A DNA stretch of 64,000 nt, from positions 310,001-374,000 of the forward strand of contig NZ_JDTH01000001.1 of the NCBI RefSeq assembly GCF_000710615.1. The letters run 5' to 3'. The DNA comes from Haladaptatus cibarius D43 (lineage in GTDB: Archaea > Halobacteriota > Halobacteria > Halobacteriales > Haladaptataceae). How positions within the stretch are numbered: position 1 is the first letter of the stretch; each line of letters begins with the position of its first letter. This document shows, one piece after another, positions 8,445 through 16,943 of the stretch. The position numbers were made by a program, and so were the translations under genes. The notes below the pieces were generated by a model, which was given only the letters and a program-made list of their open reading frames with translations, did no database searches and was not told the DNA's origin.

Positions 8445-8822
8445 TTACGACTCGCTCCTGCGTGGACGAATCCGCGGATTCACCCACGCGACTAGCGCGC
8501 CGACGAGCAGGCCGACCACCCATGTGCCAATCGCAGTTTGCTGGTCTGCGGTCACGCTCTGAACATCGAAAACCACCCACAGCGCGACTGTCGCAAGCCA
8601 ACTGACGATGCCGAACGCCCAGACCTGTTGATACGAAACCGGGAATTTGTCGATGGCGATGAGTGTTCCGACGACGAACCCCGGCAAATACACGAGGAGC
8701 GTGGTTTGCCACAGCTGGGGAGTTTCCACGAGGAACGGTGTAAAGGCGGTGAGCGGAAGCGAGAGCATCAGCATGCTTCCAAGAACGATGCCGACCTGTT
8801 CGAGGCGGCGAGGGAGGGACAT
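8445..8822 (-). CDS. Small membrane protein, four transmembrane segments
   Basis: A 125-residue protein with four predicted membrane spans (about residues 9-32, 40-60, 66-86 and 92-113) and a basic C-terminus, NPRIRPRRSES. I do not recognise a family. It abuts the membrane-protein gene downstream on the same strand, its stop codon starting one base after that gene's ATG, so coupling is likely. A third such gene (8886-9248) lies 63 bp upstream. Confidence 0.7.
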   Translation of the reverse strand: MSLPRRLEQVGIVLGSMLMLSLPLTAFTPFLVETPQLWQTTLLVYLPGFVVGTLIAIDKFPVSYQQVWAFGIVSWLATVALWVVFDVQSVTADQQTAIGTWVVGLLVGALVAWVNPRIRPRRSES

Positions 8823-8885
8823 AAAGAAACGTTCGTCGTCCTGAATAATACGTCTTCTGTCGTCTGTGACCGTCTCCAGTTGGGT

Positions 8886-9248
8886 TTAGCTCGGCGGCGC
8901 GGGCGGGCCGAGCGAAACGAGGTAGACGATACCGCCGATGACGATGCTTCCCAGAAAGCTGACGAGGATGTGGATGGCGGTGACGAATCCCGCGGTACGC
9001 CATTTGATTCGATAGACGATATGAAAGAGGCTCAGGTCGAGCGCGACAGCGATAGCAACGATGAGAGCCCCGAAGTATCGTTGGAGAACGAACGGAAGTA
9101 TCGCAATTGCCGGGCCGATTGCGAGCGCGCGAGTAAACGGCACACTTCCGAGGAAGTTTCTCGCGGCGATGTGGGCCGTTAGCGTGAGAAAACTCGCCAG
9201 AAGGAGATACGTTCCGACGATTGGCGTCAGTTCACCCAGCAGTGCCAT
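8886..9248 (-). CDS. Small membrane protein, four transmembrane segments
   Basis: A 120-residue, four-span membrane protein starting MALLGELTPIVGTYLLLASF. A conserved-looking SLFHIVYRIKWRTAGFV loop separates spans 3 and 4. It ends in a Pro-rich SLGPPAPPS tail. It is the first of three same-strand small membrane genes (8085-9248) upstream of folA's end and downstream of tbp; whether they form one operon is unclear. Function unknown. Confidence 0.7.
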   Translation of the reverse strand: MALLGELTPIVGTYLLLASFLTLTAHIAARNFLGSVPFTRALAIGPAIAILPFVLQRYFGALIVAIAVALDLSLFHIVYRIKWRTAGFVTAIHILVSFLGSIVIGGIVYLVSLGPPAPPS

Positions 9249-9286
9249 ACTCGTTATTCACGAGCGTGGCATCTTGGGTTTGGCGA

Positions 9287-9847
9287 TTACTCCAGCAGAC
9301 CGAGTTCTTCGAGCCGCGAGACGATTTTGTCAACCGCCTGCTCTGCATCTTCTGGCTTCTTGCCGCCGGTGATGACGAGTTTGCCGGAACCGAAGAGCAG
9401 CGCGACGACTTCGGGTTCGTCGAGGCGGTAGACGAGGCCGGGGAACTGTTCGGGTTCGTACTCGATGTTCTCCAGACCAAGACCGATAGCGATAGCGTTG
9501 AGATTGAGATTGCGTCCGAGGTCAGCGCTGGTAACGATGTTCTGAACGACGATTTCGGGGTTTTCGTTGACTTCGATGTTCAGCTCGCGGAGTTTGTCGA
9601 AGACGATTTCGAGACTTTCGTGAACGTCGGCAGTACTCTTCGCGCCGGTACAGACAATTTTGCCGGAGCGAAAGATGAGTGCGGCCGATTTCGGGTTCTG
9701 GGTACGGTAGACGAGGCCGGGGAACTGCTCGGGGTCGTAATCCGCACCTTCGAGGTCCATAGCGACGCTCTGAAGGTCGAGTTCCTGTCCGATGCCCGTC
9801 GAGGCGACCACGTTTTCAATGTTGATGGTTTCCTTGGGGTCGGTCAT
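9287..9847 (-). CDS. tbp: TATA-box-binding protein
   Basis: A 186-residue TBP with the expected two direct repeats. Repeat 1 is INIENVVASTGIGQ to KIVCTGAKSTADV, repeat 2 is VVQNIVTSADLGR to KLVITGGKKPEDA. Both contain the diagnostic EQFPGLVYR strand. TBP with TFB recruits RNA polymerase to archaeal promoters. Both halves are acidic, as in other haloarchaea, many of which carry several tbp genes; this appears to be a full canonical copy. No TFB gene is in the window. Confidence 0.97.
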   Translation of the reverse strand: MTDPKETINIENVVASTGIGQELDLQSVAMDLEGADYDPEQFPGLVYRTQNPKSAALIFRSGKIVCTGAKSTADVHESLEIVFDKLRELNIEVNENPEIVVQNIVTSADLGRNLNLNAIAIGLGLENIEYEPEQFPGLVYRLDEPEVVALLFGSGKLVITGGKKPEDAEQAVDKIVSRLEELGLLE

Positions 9848-9874
9848 AGCGCGACTTAAATGTCGTATTTAACG

Positions 9875-9882
9875 TTTATAAA
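9875..9882 (-). promoter_or_regulatory. TATA box of tbp
   Basis: TTTATAAA, a perfect palindromic TATA element, lies 28-35 bp upstream of the tbp ATG at 9847. The spacing predicts a leaderless or very short-leader transcript. The same symmetric element could in principle also serve the opposite strand. Confidence 0.65.
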
Positions 9883-10034
9883 GGTTGGTAGTCCTGTCTG
9901 ACACGTCTCAAACAGGCTTTATGAAGCGTTTCAGGACGAAACGTTCATATCGGGGTCTTTGGCGGCGTTTCGCGTCCGTCTCGCAAATCCTGATGGCGCA
10001 GACCTTAACAGTGCGCCGCCCCAATCGGCGGGTA

Positions 10035-10766
10035 ATGACCGACGAGCGAAGTCACAAGTTTTCGGAAGGAGAGGGCTTCGGCGACCCATACGACGAGTTC
10101 GATTTAGACCCGCCGGAACTCGAAGTGAGTCCGGACGAGGTAGACCCCGTGGATTCCCGCGTCGTCACGGATATGTTAGACCAGCAGGCGATTCCGAGCG
10201 ACAGGGTGTCCGTCGCAGACCTCGTCGAAGTCGGGCTGAGCTACATGCAAATCAACCGCTTCGAACAGGCAACCGAGACGTTCGAGCGCGCGGCCCGCTA
10301 CGCCGACGAGGACTCCCTCGAAGCGCAAGAAGCGTGGGTGAACAAGGGTGCGGCACACGGCCAACTCGAAGAGTGGGACGAAGCTATCGGGTCGTACCGC
10401 GAAGCCCTCCGAATTGATGACGACAGCGAACACGCCGCGACTGCGGAGACGAATCTAGCCTACGCGCTGTGGGAGTCCGGCCAGACCGAACAGGCACTCG
10501 AACATTCCGAACGCGCGGTCGAAATCGACCAGCGATTCCCACAGGCGTGGTTCAACCGCGGCTTCTTCCTGCTCGAACGCGGACTGGCGGAGGACGCCCT
10601 GAACTGCTTCGACAACGCGATTCGACTCGGCTTCAGAAACGTACAGGTCGTCGAAGAGAAAGCGCGCGCGCTGGAGGAGGTCGGCGAGGACGAGGAGGCC
10701 GAACAACTCGCGGAGGAAGCAGAAGAGATGCGAAAGCAGGCGGAGCAAGAACTGGTTCAGGAGTAA
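10035..10766 (+). CDS. Tetratricopeptide repeat protein
   Basis: A 243-residue soluble protein. A disordered acidic N-terminus (residues 1 to about 45) is followed by at least four TPR units: ADLVEVGLSYMQINRFEQATETFERAARY, AWVNKGAAHGQLEEWDEAIGSYREALRI, TNLAYALWESGQTEQALEHSERAVEI and AWFNRGFFLLERGLAEDALNCFDNAI, with a charged C-terminal helix rich in Glu. TPRs mediate protein-protein contacts; the partner is unknown. ATG 10035 fits a TATA-like CCTTAACAG about 28 bp upstream. The DUF424 gene follows after 10 bp. Confidence 0.85.
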   Translation: MTDERSHKFSEGEGFGDPYDEFDLDPPELEVSPDEVDPVDSRVVTDMLDQQAIPSDRVSVADLVEVGLSYMQINRFEQATETFERAARYADEDSLEAQEAWVNKGAAHGQLEEWDEAIGSYREALRIDDDSEHAATAETNLAYALWESGQTEQALEHSERAVEIDQRFPQAWFNRGFFLLERGLAEDALNCFDNAIRLGFRNVQVVEEKARALEEVGEDEEAEQLAEEAEEMRKQAEQELVQE

Positions 10767-10776
10767 TCGAAGAGCA

Positions 10777-11067
10777 ATGATTCTCAGGGAGCGAGACACA
10801 CAAGAGGGACTGTTGGTCGCGGTCTGTGACGACGACGTGCTCGGCGAGACGTTCGAAGCAGGCGACGTGTCGTTCACCGTGAGCGAGGAGTTCTACGGCG
10901 GCGACGAAGTGGACGAAAGCGAAGTCGTGGACAGTCTCACTCGCGCCAGCGTGGCGAACATCGTCGGCACTGAGGCCGTGAGCCTCGCAATCGAGAAGGG
11001 ATTCATTGACGAGGAAAGCGTTCTCGATTTGGATTCGACCAAACACGCACAGTTTTTGCGGGTTTAG
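10777..11067 (+). CDS. DUF424 family protein
   Basis: A 96-residue protein matching the archaeal DUF424 pattern: LVAVCDDDVLGETFEAGDVSFTVSEEFYGG, then ASVANIVGTEAVSLAIEKGFID and a closing KHAQFLRV. The family is widespread in archaea and often lies near translation or tRNA-related genes, but its biochemical role is not established. It follows the TPR gene closely on the same strand and is probably co-transcribed. Confidence 0.85.
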   Translation: MILRERDTQEGLLVAVCDDDVLGETFEAGDVSFTVSEEFYGGDEVDESEVVDSLTRASVANIVGTEAVSLAIEKGFIDEESVLDLDSTKHAQFLRV

Positions 11068-11085
11068 CTTCGGTTCGGATTCCAG

Positions 11086-11265
11086 TTAGTCCAGCAAGGC
11101 GGGGACGTTTACAGCGACCAAACAGAGCAGTGACCCGACCGCTACTCCCGCACCAATCGTCGTCAACCCAGTGTCGAAAGCCAACGAGAGGACGGTGTGG
11201 AAGGCACCGACGAACGCGAGGCCGAGAAAGAGTAGACTCGTGCCGAGTCGTCGTTTCGAAACCAT
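11086..11265 (-). CDS. 59-residue two-span membrane protein
   Basis: A short gene, too small for most ORF calls, encoding MVSKRRLGTSLLFLGLAFVG and a second hydrophobic span (TIGAGVAVGSLLCLVAVNVP). The positive N-terminus predicts N-in topology and both termini inside. A TATA-like CTTAAG lies 25-30 bp upstream of the ATG, overlapping the start of a palindrome at 11295-11314. It is divergent from sufS. Family not recognised. Confidence 0.6.
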   Translation of the reverse strand: MVSKRRLGTSLLFLGLAFVGAFHTVLSLAFDTGLTTIGAGVAVGSLLCLVAVNVPALLD

Positions 11266-11294
11266 ACGAACGGAAAGGGTCGGACTGTCTTAAG

Positions 11295-11314
11295 TTACGT
11301 TGCTAACGACGTAA
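11295..11314. promoter_or_regulatory. Palindrome between the small membrane gene and sufS
   Basis: A 20-bp inverted repeat, TTACGT-TGCTAACG-ACGTAA, with an additional inner CGTT/AACG pairing. It lies 30 bp upstream of the small membrane gene and 69 bp upstream of sufS, overlapping the promoter of the former. It may be an operator; the binding protein is unknown. Confidence 0.35.
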
Positions 11315-11382
11315 TGAAAACCGGTTTCGTCGCGCTCGATAGACCGAAGGAGTGTTTTGGCTCGAACACTAACCATTCCACG

Positions 11383-12630
11383 ATGGAACCACAGCAGTCA
11401 GACGCGTTGGATGTCGCGCGTATTCGGGATGATTTCCCGATTCTGGAGCGGGAGGTCAACGAAACCCAGTTGGTGTACCTCGACAACGCGGCGACGACGC
11501 AGACGCCGGAGCAGGTCGTTGATGCCATCTGTGACTACTATCGGAATTACAACGCGAACGTCCACCGCGGTATCCACCAGTTGAGCCAAGAGGCCTCAAT
11601 CGCCTACGAAGAAGCCCACGATACAGTCGCGGAGTTCATCGGTGCGAGCGGCGGGCGCGAGGAGCTGGTGTTCACGAAGAACACGACGGAAGGCGAAAAC
11701 CTCGTGGCCTACGCGTGGGGACTGAACGAACTCGGGCCGGGCGACGAAGTCGTCCTGACCGAGATGGAACATCACGCCTCGCTCGTGACGTGGCAACAAC
11801 TCGGCAAGAAAACCGGGGCGGACGTGAAGTACATCCCCGTGGACGAACAGGGCTATCTCGACATGGACGCCGCGAAAGAGATGATTACCGACGACACGAA
11901 GATGGTGAGCGTCGTCCACGTCTCGAACACGCTCGGGACGACGAACCCGGTCGGTGAACTAGCCGACATCGCGCACGACCACGACGCCTACATCTTCGTT
12001 GACGGCGCGCAGGCCGTGCCGAATCGTCCCGTCGATGTCGAGGAAATCGACGCCGACTTTTATGCCTTCTCGGGCCACAAGATGGCCGGCCCGACCGGCA
12101 TCGGCGGCCTGTACGGCAAGAAACACATTTTGGAGGAGATGGAGCCGTATCTCTACGGCGGCGACATGATTCGTAAAGTAACCTACGACGACGCGACGTG
12201 GGAAGACCTGCCGTGGAAGTTCGAGGCCGGAACCCCGAACATCGCGCAGGGGGTCGCGCTGGCCGCCGCCGTCGAATATCTTGAGGACATCGGCATGGAG
12301 CGGATCCAGCGCCATGAAGAACAACTTGCGGAGTACGCCTACGACCGCCTGACCGAAGAGGGCGACGTGGAAATCTACGGCCCGCCGGGCGACGACCGCG
12401 GCGGACTCGTCTCGTTCAACGTGGATAGCGTCCACGCCCATGATCTCTCCAGCATTGTGAACGACCACGCGGTGGCGATTCGAGCGGGCGACCACTGTAC
12501 CCAGCCCCTCCACGACAAAATGGGCGTTCCAGCGTCGGCGCGAGCATCCTTCTACATTTACAACACCCGCGAAGAGGTCGATAAACTGGTCGAAGCAGTC
12601 GATGACGCCCGGCAGTTGTTCGCGCAGTAG
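11383..12630 (+). CDS. sufS: Cysteine desulfurase SufS
   Basis: A 415-residue class V aminotransferase-fold enzyme that takes sulfur from cysteine to build Fe-S clusters. The PLP lysine is in YAFSGHKMAGPTGIGGLYG, and the persulfide cysteine in RAGDHCTQPLH, the group II (SufS-like) arrangement. Other landmarks are VYLDNAATTQTP and TEMEHHASLVTWQQL. ATG 11383 (MEPQQSDALDV) is preferred over an upstream in-frame ATG at 11314, which lies within the promoter palindrome. The scaffold gene sufU follows 0.9 kb downstream, past a broken HD-domain gene. Confidence 0.93.
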   Translation: MEPQQSDALDVARIRDDFPILEREVNETQLVYLDNAATTQTPEQVVDAICDYYRNYNANVHRGIHQLSQEASIAYEEAHDTVAEFIGASGGREELVFTKNTTEGENLVAYAWGLNELGPGDEVVLTEMEHHASLVTWQQLGKKTGADVKYIPVDEQGYLDMDAAKEMITDDTKMVSVVHVSNTLGTTNPVGELADIAHDHDAYIFVDGAQAVPNRPVDVEEIDADFYAFSGHKMAGPTGIGGLYGKKHILEEMEPYLYGGDMIRKVTYDDATWEDLPWKFEAGTPNIAQGVALAAAVEYLEDIGMERIQRHEEQLAEYAYDRLTEEGDVEIYGPPGDDRGGLVSFNVDSVHAHDLSSIVNDHAVAIRAGDHCTQPLHDKMGVPASARASFYIYNTREEVDKLVEAVDDARQLFAQ

Positions 12631-12816
12631 ACACGGAAACCACTTCTACACTCTTTTCCATGTTCTATTTATCGTCGAACGTTCACTCGTGCGTTCCCGG
12701 CCGGGAAAACGGTAGTTCTGGACGGTGCCTGTTCGACACGGGTGATTTGAACATCTCTTCGGAACTACATAACCAATATATACATACAATTTCGGAAAAT
12801 ACATCGATAAAGACGA

Positions 12817-13458
12817 ATGACGACTAACTCTCCCCCAGAAGCAGTGCGACCTCACGCGAAAACCTACTTCGGCGATGTCGCTCCGGCGCACGATTGGCAG
12901 CACGTAAAGTGAGTCGCCACTCTCGCGGAAGCGCTTTCTGACAAACACGACACAAACGACCGAATCTTGTCCACGGCGGTCTGGCTTCACGATATCGGCA
13001 GGGCACGCGAAGACCGCGGAGAGATAGACGACCATGCCGAGTGGGGTGCGAAGGAAGCAAAACGCATTCTCGCCGAGTACGACGCCACAGAGACGGAAAT
13101 AGAAGCGATTCAGCACTGCATTCGCGCACATCGCTTTTCCAACGATATCGAACCCGAAACGATAGAAGCGAAACTACTCAGCGATGCGGACAACTTGGAC
13201 GCGCTCGGCGCAGTCGGAATCGCACGCAACTTCTGTTTCAGTGGTGTACTCGGCCAGACGCTCCACGACCCCGACCTGCCGATAGAGGCGGACGACACGA
13301 CTTCCGGAGCCACGGGCATAAACCACTTCCACAAGAAGATTCTCCGACTGCCAGAGCGGATGTACACCGACGCAGGGCGAAGGATGGCCGAGGAGCGCAG
13401 TACGTTCGTGGAGGAGTTTATCGCGCGGTTCGAGCGCGAAGTCCCGGGAGAGGTCTGA
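12817..13458 (+). pseudogene. HD-domain phosphohydrolase, interrupted by an in-frame TGA
   Basis: Reading from ATG 12817 gives an HD-superfamily protein of 213 codons, but codon 32 (12910-12912) is TGA. The stop falls in HDWQHVK-stop-VATLAEAL, exactly where relatives have Arg, so a single CGA-to-TGA change explains it. The remainder is intact, with STAVWLHDIGRARED, CIRAHRFS and LLSDADNLDALGAVG. Restarting at the TTG at 12967 would lose the first metal-binding histidine, so the product would be inactive. A TATA-like ATATATA lies near 12773-12780. The lack of further damage means the mutation is recent, or a sequencing error. Confidence 0.75.
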
Positions 13459-13504
13459 ACTGTCGGAATCTTTTTACGCGACACTCGTCTACCTACAGTC
13501 AACA

Positions 13505-13921
13505 ATGAGCATGGGTTCGGACATGTACCGACAGCAGATTCTCGACCACTACCGAAGCCCGCGCAACTACGGTGAGCTGGACGACCCCCATTTCACCCAC
13601 GAGGGCGTCAACCCTTCCTGTGGCGACGAACTCGAATTTGATGTTGTCCTCGAAGACGACGAGGAAACCATCGAACGAGTTGCGTTCCGCGGCGACGGTT
13701 GTGCTATCAGTCAGGCCAGCGCGAGCATGCTGTCGCAGAAGCTACCGGGAATGACCTTAGACGAAGTCGAGGAAATGGATAGAGACGACGTTATCGACAT
13801 GCTCGGTGTCGATATTAGCCCGATGCGGGTAAAATGCGCCGTCCTCGCCGAAAAAGTCGTCCAAGACGGTGCGGAGATTTTCGAAGGGGAAGCAGAACTC
13901 GACAAAACGACGACCGAGTAA
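13505..13921 (+). CDS. sufU: Fe-S cluster assembly scaffold SufU/IscU family
   Basis: A 138-residue scaffold protein. Its three conserved cysteines are in NPSCGDELEF, GDGCAISQAS and RVKCAVLAEKVV; the 18-residue spacing after the second motif is SufU-like. It accepts sulfur from SufS and either holds the nascent cluster or activates SufS. It starts at ATG 13505 (MSMGSDMYRQQILDHYRSPRNYG) and lies 47 bp beyond the HD pseudogene. Together with sufS it forms a minimal desulfurase/scaffold pair. Confidence 0.9.
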   Translation: MSMGSDMYRQQILDHYRSPRNYGELDDPHFTHEGVNPSCGDELEFDVVLEDDEETIERVAFRGDGCAISQASASMLSQKLPGMTLDEVEEMDRDDVIDMLGVDISPMRVKCAVLAEKVVQDGAEIFEGEAELDKTTTE

Positions 13922-13981
13922 CCGGCGTTTTCGAACCCTTCGATGGCAGACCTTTTTCACCTCTGTTGATGTTTCTCTAAT

Positions 13982-14473
13982 ATGTGTATCGAGATTCGCC
14001 CACCGACGCCGACACATATCGACGGGGTTCAGCGAGTTGCAGAGCAAGCGTGGTATTCAGCACACGAACCGATTGTCGGGGCGGAAACGGTCGATGAATT
14101 TCTGGAGAAACACTACGATGCGGAAACGTTTCGCTCGCTTATCGAAAACGATGCGATTTTTGCTGTTGCTGTAGCGAGCGAATCCGACGTTGTCGGATTC
14201 GCTTCCGCCACCCCTGACGACTGCTCTACGACGTACCACCTCGGTCGTATCTATATCCTTCCCGACCGCTGGGGTGAAGGAATCGGACGGCGACTTCTCG
14301 CTGACATCGAACAGACGGTCGAACGGCGTGGGGGAAAACGAATCACACTAGGCGTCATGGCCGAAAACGAACGCGCCGTGAACTTCTACGAATCGAGAGG
14401 CTATCGGCGCGAGAACGAATTCTACGACGACCGAATCGACGCGCGTGGCTACGAATACAAAAAAGAGATGTAA
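13982..14473 (+). CDS. GNAT family N-acetyltransferase
   Basis: A 163-residue acetyltransferase. The acetyl-CoA binding motif A is visible as LGRIYILPDRWGEGIGRRLLADIEQ (R-x-x-G-x-G/A loop), followed by LGVMAENERAVNFYESRGYRR, the typical motif B. The family transfers acetyl groups to amines on small molecules or proteins; the substrate here cannot be told. It stands alone between sufU and the convergent radA gene. Confidence 0.88.
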   Translation: MCIEIRPPTPTHIDGVQRVAEQAWYSAHEPIVGAETVDEFLEKHYDAETFRSLIENDAIFAVAVASESDVVGFASATPDDCSTTYHLGRIYILPDRWGEGIGRRLLADIEQTVERRGGKRITLGVMAENERAVNFYESRGYRRENEFYDDRIDARGYEYKKEM

Positions 14474-14515
14474 AGGGGAAAGAGTAGGGGGAATCCGTCG
14501 CGCGAAGCAGTACGG

Positions 14516-15547
14516 CTATTCCGGTTTCAGACCGGCGTCCTGCACGCGCATGACGGCCTCGCCGTCGGCGAGGTTCGGCGCGTCCACGAGGCGAACGATA
14601 CGCTTGTCGCCCTTGGATTTGCGGAGGTACATCCGGAACGTGGATTTGTGGCCGAGGATGTTGCCACCGATGGGTTGGGTTGGGTCGCCGAAGAACGAAT
14701 CGGGGTTCGAGGAGACTTGATTCGTTACGACGATAGCCGTGTTGTACAGGTTGCCGACCTTGTCGATGTCGTGGAGGTGTTTGTTGAGTTTCTGCTGGCG
14801 GGTCGCGAGTTGACCACGGCCAACGTACTCGGCACGGAAGTGGGCCGTGAGGCTGTCGATACAGAGGAGTCGGACAGGCCACTCGCTGTCTTCGTGTTCG
14901 CCAGCGAGTTCTTGGGATTTCTCCGCGAGGAGCATCTGGTGGTTGGAGTTAAACGCTTTTGCGACGTGAATCTTGTCGAGGAAGTCATCCACGAGTTCGG
15001 TCATTGCGCCGTCGTCGTCCGGCGATCCTTCGATTTCACGGTCGTCCATCGTAGCCTGCAGGACTTCGTCCGGAAGGCCACGAACCATGTCGTCGATACG
15101 CTCCGGTCGGAACGTGTCCTCGCTGTCGATGAAGATGACGCTCCCGCCGAGGCCACCCTGTTCGCGTGGGAGTTGCACGTTCACCGAAAGCTGGTGTGTG
15201 ACCTGCGACTTGCCAGCACCGAACTCACCGTACACTTCGGTGATGGACTGGGTTTCGACGCCACCGCCGAGGAGGTCGTCTACTTCGTCAATTTGCCAGC
15301 TAAGTTTGCCGATTCGTTCGCGCCGTTCGAGAACCTGTGAACCGGTTTCGAAGCCGCCGATGTCGGCTTCCTTCCGCGCGGCCTGAATGATGTCTGCGGC
15401 TGTGCTCTCGCCCACGTCGGCGGTGTTACTAAGTTCGCCGGGGCTTGCAACTGCGAGGCTCTGATACGAGTCGAAGCCTGCGTCGCCGAGTTTTTCTGCT
15501 GTCGCCGGTCCAACGCCGGGGAGGGTTTCGAGGTCTACGTCTGCCAT
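14516..15547 (-). CDS. radA: DNA repair and recombination protein RadA
   Basis: A 343-residue archaeal RecA/Rad51 recombinase that forms filaments on single-stranded DNA and catalyses strand exchange. Residues 1 to about 60 hold the helix-hairpin-helix domain ([19 protein letters not shown]). Walker A is GEFGAGKSQ near residue 105, Walker B is [26 protein letters not shown], and loop 2 includes [20 protein letters not shown]. The length shows no intein, unlike radA in some haloarchaea. It has its own promoter and no partner genes. Confidence 0.97.
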   Translation of the reverse strand: MADVDLETLPGVGPATAEKLGDAGFDSYQSLAVASPGELSNTADVGESTAADIIQAARKEADIGGFETGSQVLERRERIGKLSWQIDEVDDLLGGGVETQSITEVYGEFGAGKSQVTHQLSVNVQLPREQGGLGGSVIFIDSEDTFRPERIDDMVRGLPDEVLQATMDDREIEGSPDDDGAMTELVDDFLDKIHVAKAFNSNHQMLLAEKSQELAGEHEDSEWPVRLLCIDSLTAHFRAEYVGRGQLATRQQKLNKHLHDIDKVGNLYNTAIVVTNQVSSNPDSFFGDPTQPIGGNILGHKSTFRMYLRKSKGDKRIVRLVDAPNLADGEAVMRVQDAGLKPE

Positions 15548-15570
15548 CGTACTCCATCCTTGTTCTCACC

Positions 15571-15580
15571 ATCATATAAA
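15571..15580 (-). promoter_or_regulatory. TATA box of radA
   Basis: TTTATATGAT lies 24-33 bp upstream of the radA ATG at 15547, which predicts a leaderless transcript. No palindromic operator is visible nearby. Confidence 0.6.
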
Positions 15581-15710
15581 CCCCCGTTAACTGCGGAGTG
15601 AAAGTGAAACTGGACGACAGCGGAGGGGTGGACGAGTTAGAACAACAGAGTTTAGGTAGGAAGATGCAGTGGCGTGGTAGTTTATCACACAGAAACCAGT
15701 GACAACGGAC

Positions 15711-16316
15711 TCAATCCCACGGATGCTCGTTGATGTTGTCGGGCCAGAGTGGATACCAGTACTGTTCGTCCGATTCGATTTCGAGTTCGCCGTCGAGATT
15801 GCTCTCCAGTTTGAACTCCGCCGAGGAATCCCGTTCGTGACCTCGTTTCGGCGCGAAGGGGTAGTATGCGCCTCTGCGGAACGAATACACCCAGTACACG
15901 TTGTTTCCGTCTTGTTCGAATCCGAAGAGTGCGGCCAGCAGGCGCGAACCGTACCCCTGTTCCACGAACGTGTCGGCGGCGAAGTGGAGGCTCGTCACGA
16001 GGTCTTCGAAGTCGTCGTCTTCGAGGACGAACCACGAGTAGCCGTGGCTGTCCACGTGCGCCCGCGCTTCTGTTCCCGTCTCTTCCTTTCCGGCTTCGAG
16101 AATGGCGTGAACGTCGTCAACCGCGTTCTTGAAATCGGTGCTATCGACTTCCGAAAAACAGAGCGCGGCCATCCCGACCGGTTCGTAGCCGAGGTCGGCT
16201 TCCATCGTCACGTAGGCCGTGCTCATGCCGAAGAGGTCTTCCGGGTCTGCATCCCGGCCAGCGTCCGTCTCGGCCCGGATGCCGAGCACTTCGCGGATTC
16301 CATCCAGTAGTCCCAT
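15711..16316 (-). CDS. pspAB: PspA-associated protein PspAB
   Basis: A 201-residue acidic protein with the features of the haloarchaeal PspAB family: MGLLDGIREVLGIRAETDA, DPEDLFGMSTAYVTMEADLGYEPVG, SLHFAADTFVEQGYGSRLLAALFGFE, YWVYSFRRGAYYPFAP and the C-terminal YWYPLWP. The name reflects genomic association with PspA-type envelope stress proteins; the mechanism is not known. htpX lies about 0.6 kb upstream on the same strand, an association seen in other haloarchaea, with a DsrE lipoprotein gene in the opposite direction between them. Confidence 0.85.
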   Translation of the reverse strand: MGLLDGIREVLGIRAETDAGRDADPEDLFGMSTAYVTMEADLGYEPVGMAALCFSEVDSTDFKNAVDDVHAILEAGKEETGTEARAHVDSHGYSWFVLEDDDFEDLVTSLHFAADTFVEQGYGSRLLAALFGFEQDGNNVYWVYSFRRGAYYPFAPKRGHERDSSAEFKLESNLDGELEIESDEQYWYPLWPDNINEHPWD

Positions 16317-16400
16317 GCGCGGGTGTACGCGCGGGGGGTGGAAAAAGGGAGATGATACTTATGTTATTCTTAACAAAGGCGTTCGAGGGTGTCGGAAGCG

Positions 16401-16943
16401 ATGATGGGAAATCATTCGAGACGCCGGTTTCTCGAACTGGCGGGTACCGGCACCGCCGTCGCCCTCGCAGGGTGTTCTGGCGGGCCGAGTGGAACCGCTA
16501 CGACGGACGCTACCAGCACGGATGCCGGAACCGAAACCAGTCAGGAAACCACAGAAACGGCCACCGAGACGACCGAAGAAGCCGAACCAGAAGTATCCAC
16601 GATGAGTACCGTCTTCCATTTCAGCAGTGGCGAATCGCACCAAAACCACGCAGTCGCAAACGTTGCGAACCTCGTAAACGACGGGACGACCGAGGTCGAA
16701 ACCGCCGAACTGATCGCCAACGGACAGGGTATCCGACTCGTGACCGTGGATTCCTCCGTTGCGGACAAGGTAAAATCGCTGGTACAGCAGGGAGTGAAAT
16801 TCAAAGCCTGCCAGAACAGCATGAACGCGTTCAACTTCTCTGAAGACGACCTGATAGACGGTGTCGAAACCGTTCCAGCAGGCGTCGGCGAACTCACAAA
16901 ACTACAAGCAAAAGAGAACTACGCCTACATCAAGACGCCTTAG
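16401..16943 (+). CDS. Tat-exported lipoprotein with DsrE-like domain
   Basis: About 180 residues. The N-terminus has a twin-arginine signal and lipobox (SRRRFLELAGTG, then VALAGC), so it is exported folded and lipid-anchored on the outside. A Thr/Glu-rich linker (residues about 30-65) precedes a DsrE/DsrF-like fold with the conserved cysteine in GVKFKACQNSMNAF. DsrE proteins carry sulfur or act in thiol chemistry; an extracellular one may act in redox or sulfur relay, which is inference. ATG 16401 or 16404 is likely; a GTG at 16389 is possible. It overlaps the htpX 3' end by 4 bp. Confidence 0.82.
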   Translation: MMGNHSRRRFLELAGTGTAVALAGCSGGPSGTATTDATSTDAGTETSQETTETATETTEEAEPEVSTMSTVFHFSSGESHQNHAVANVANLVNDGTTEVETAELIANGQGIRLVTVDSSVADKVKSLVQQGVKFKACQNSMNAFNFSEDDLIDGVETVPAGVGELTKLQAKENYAYIKTP

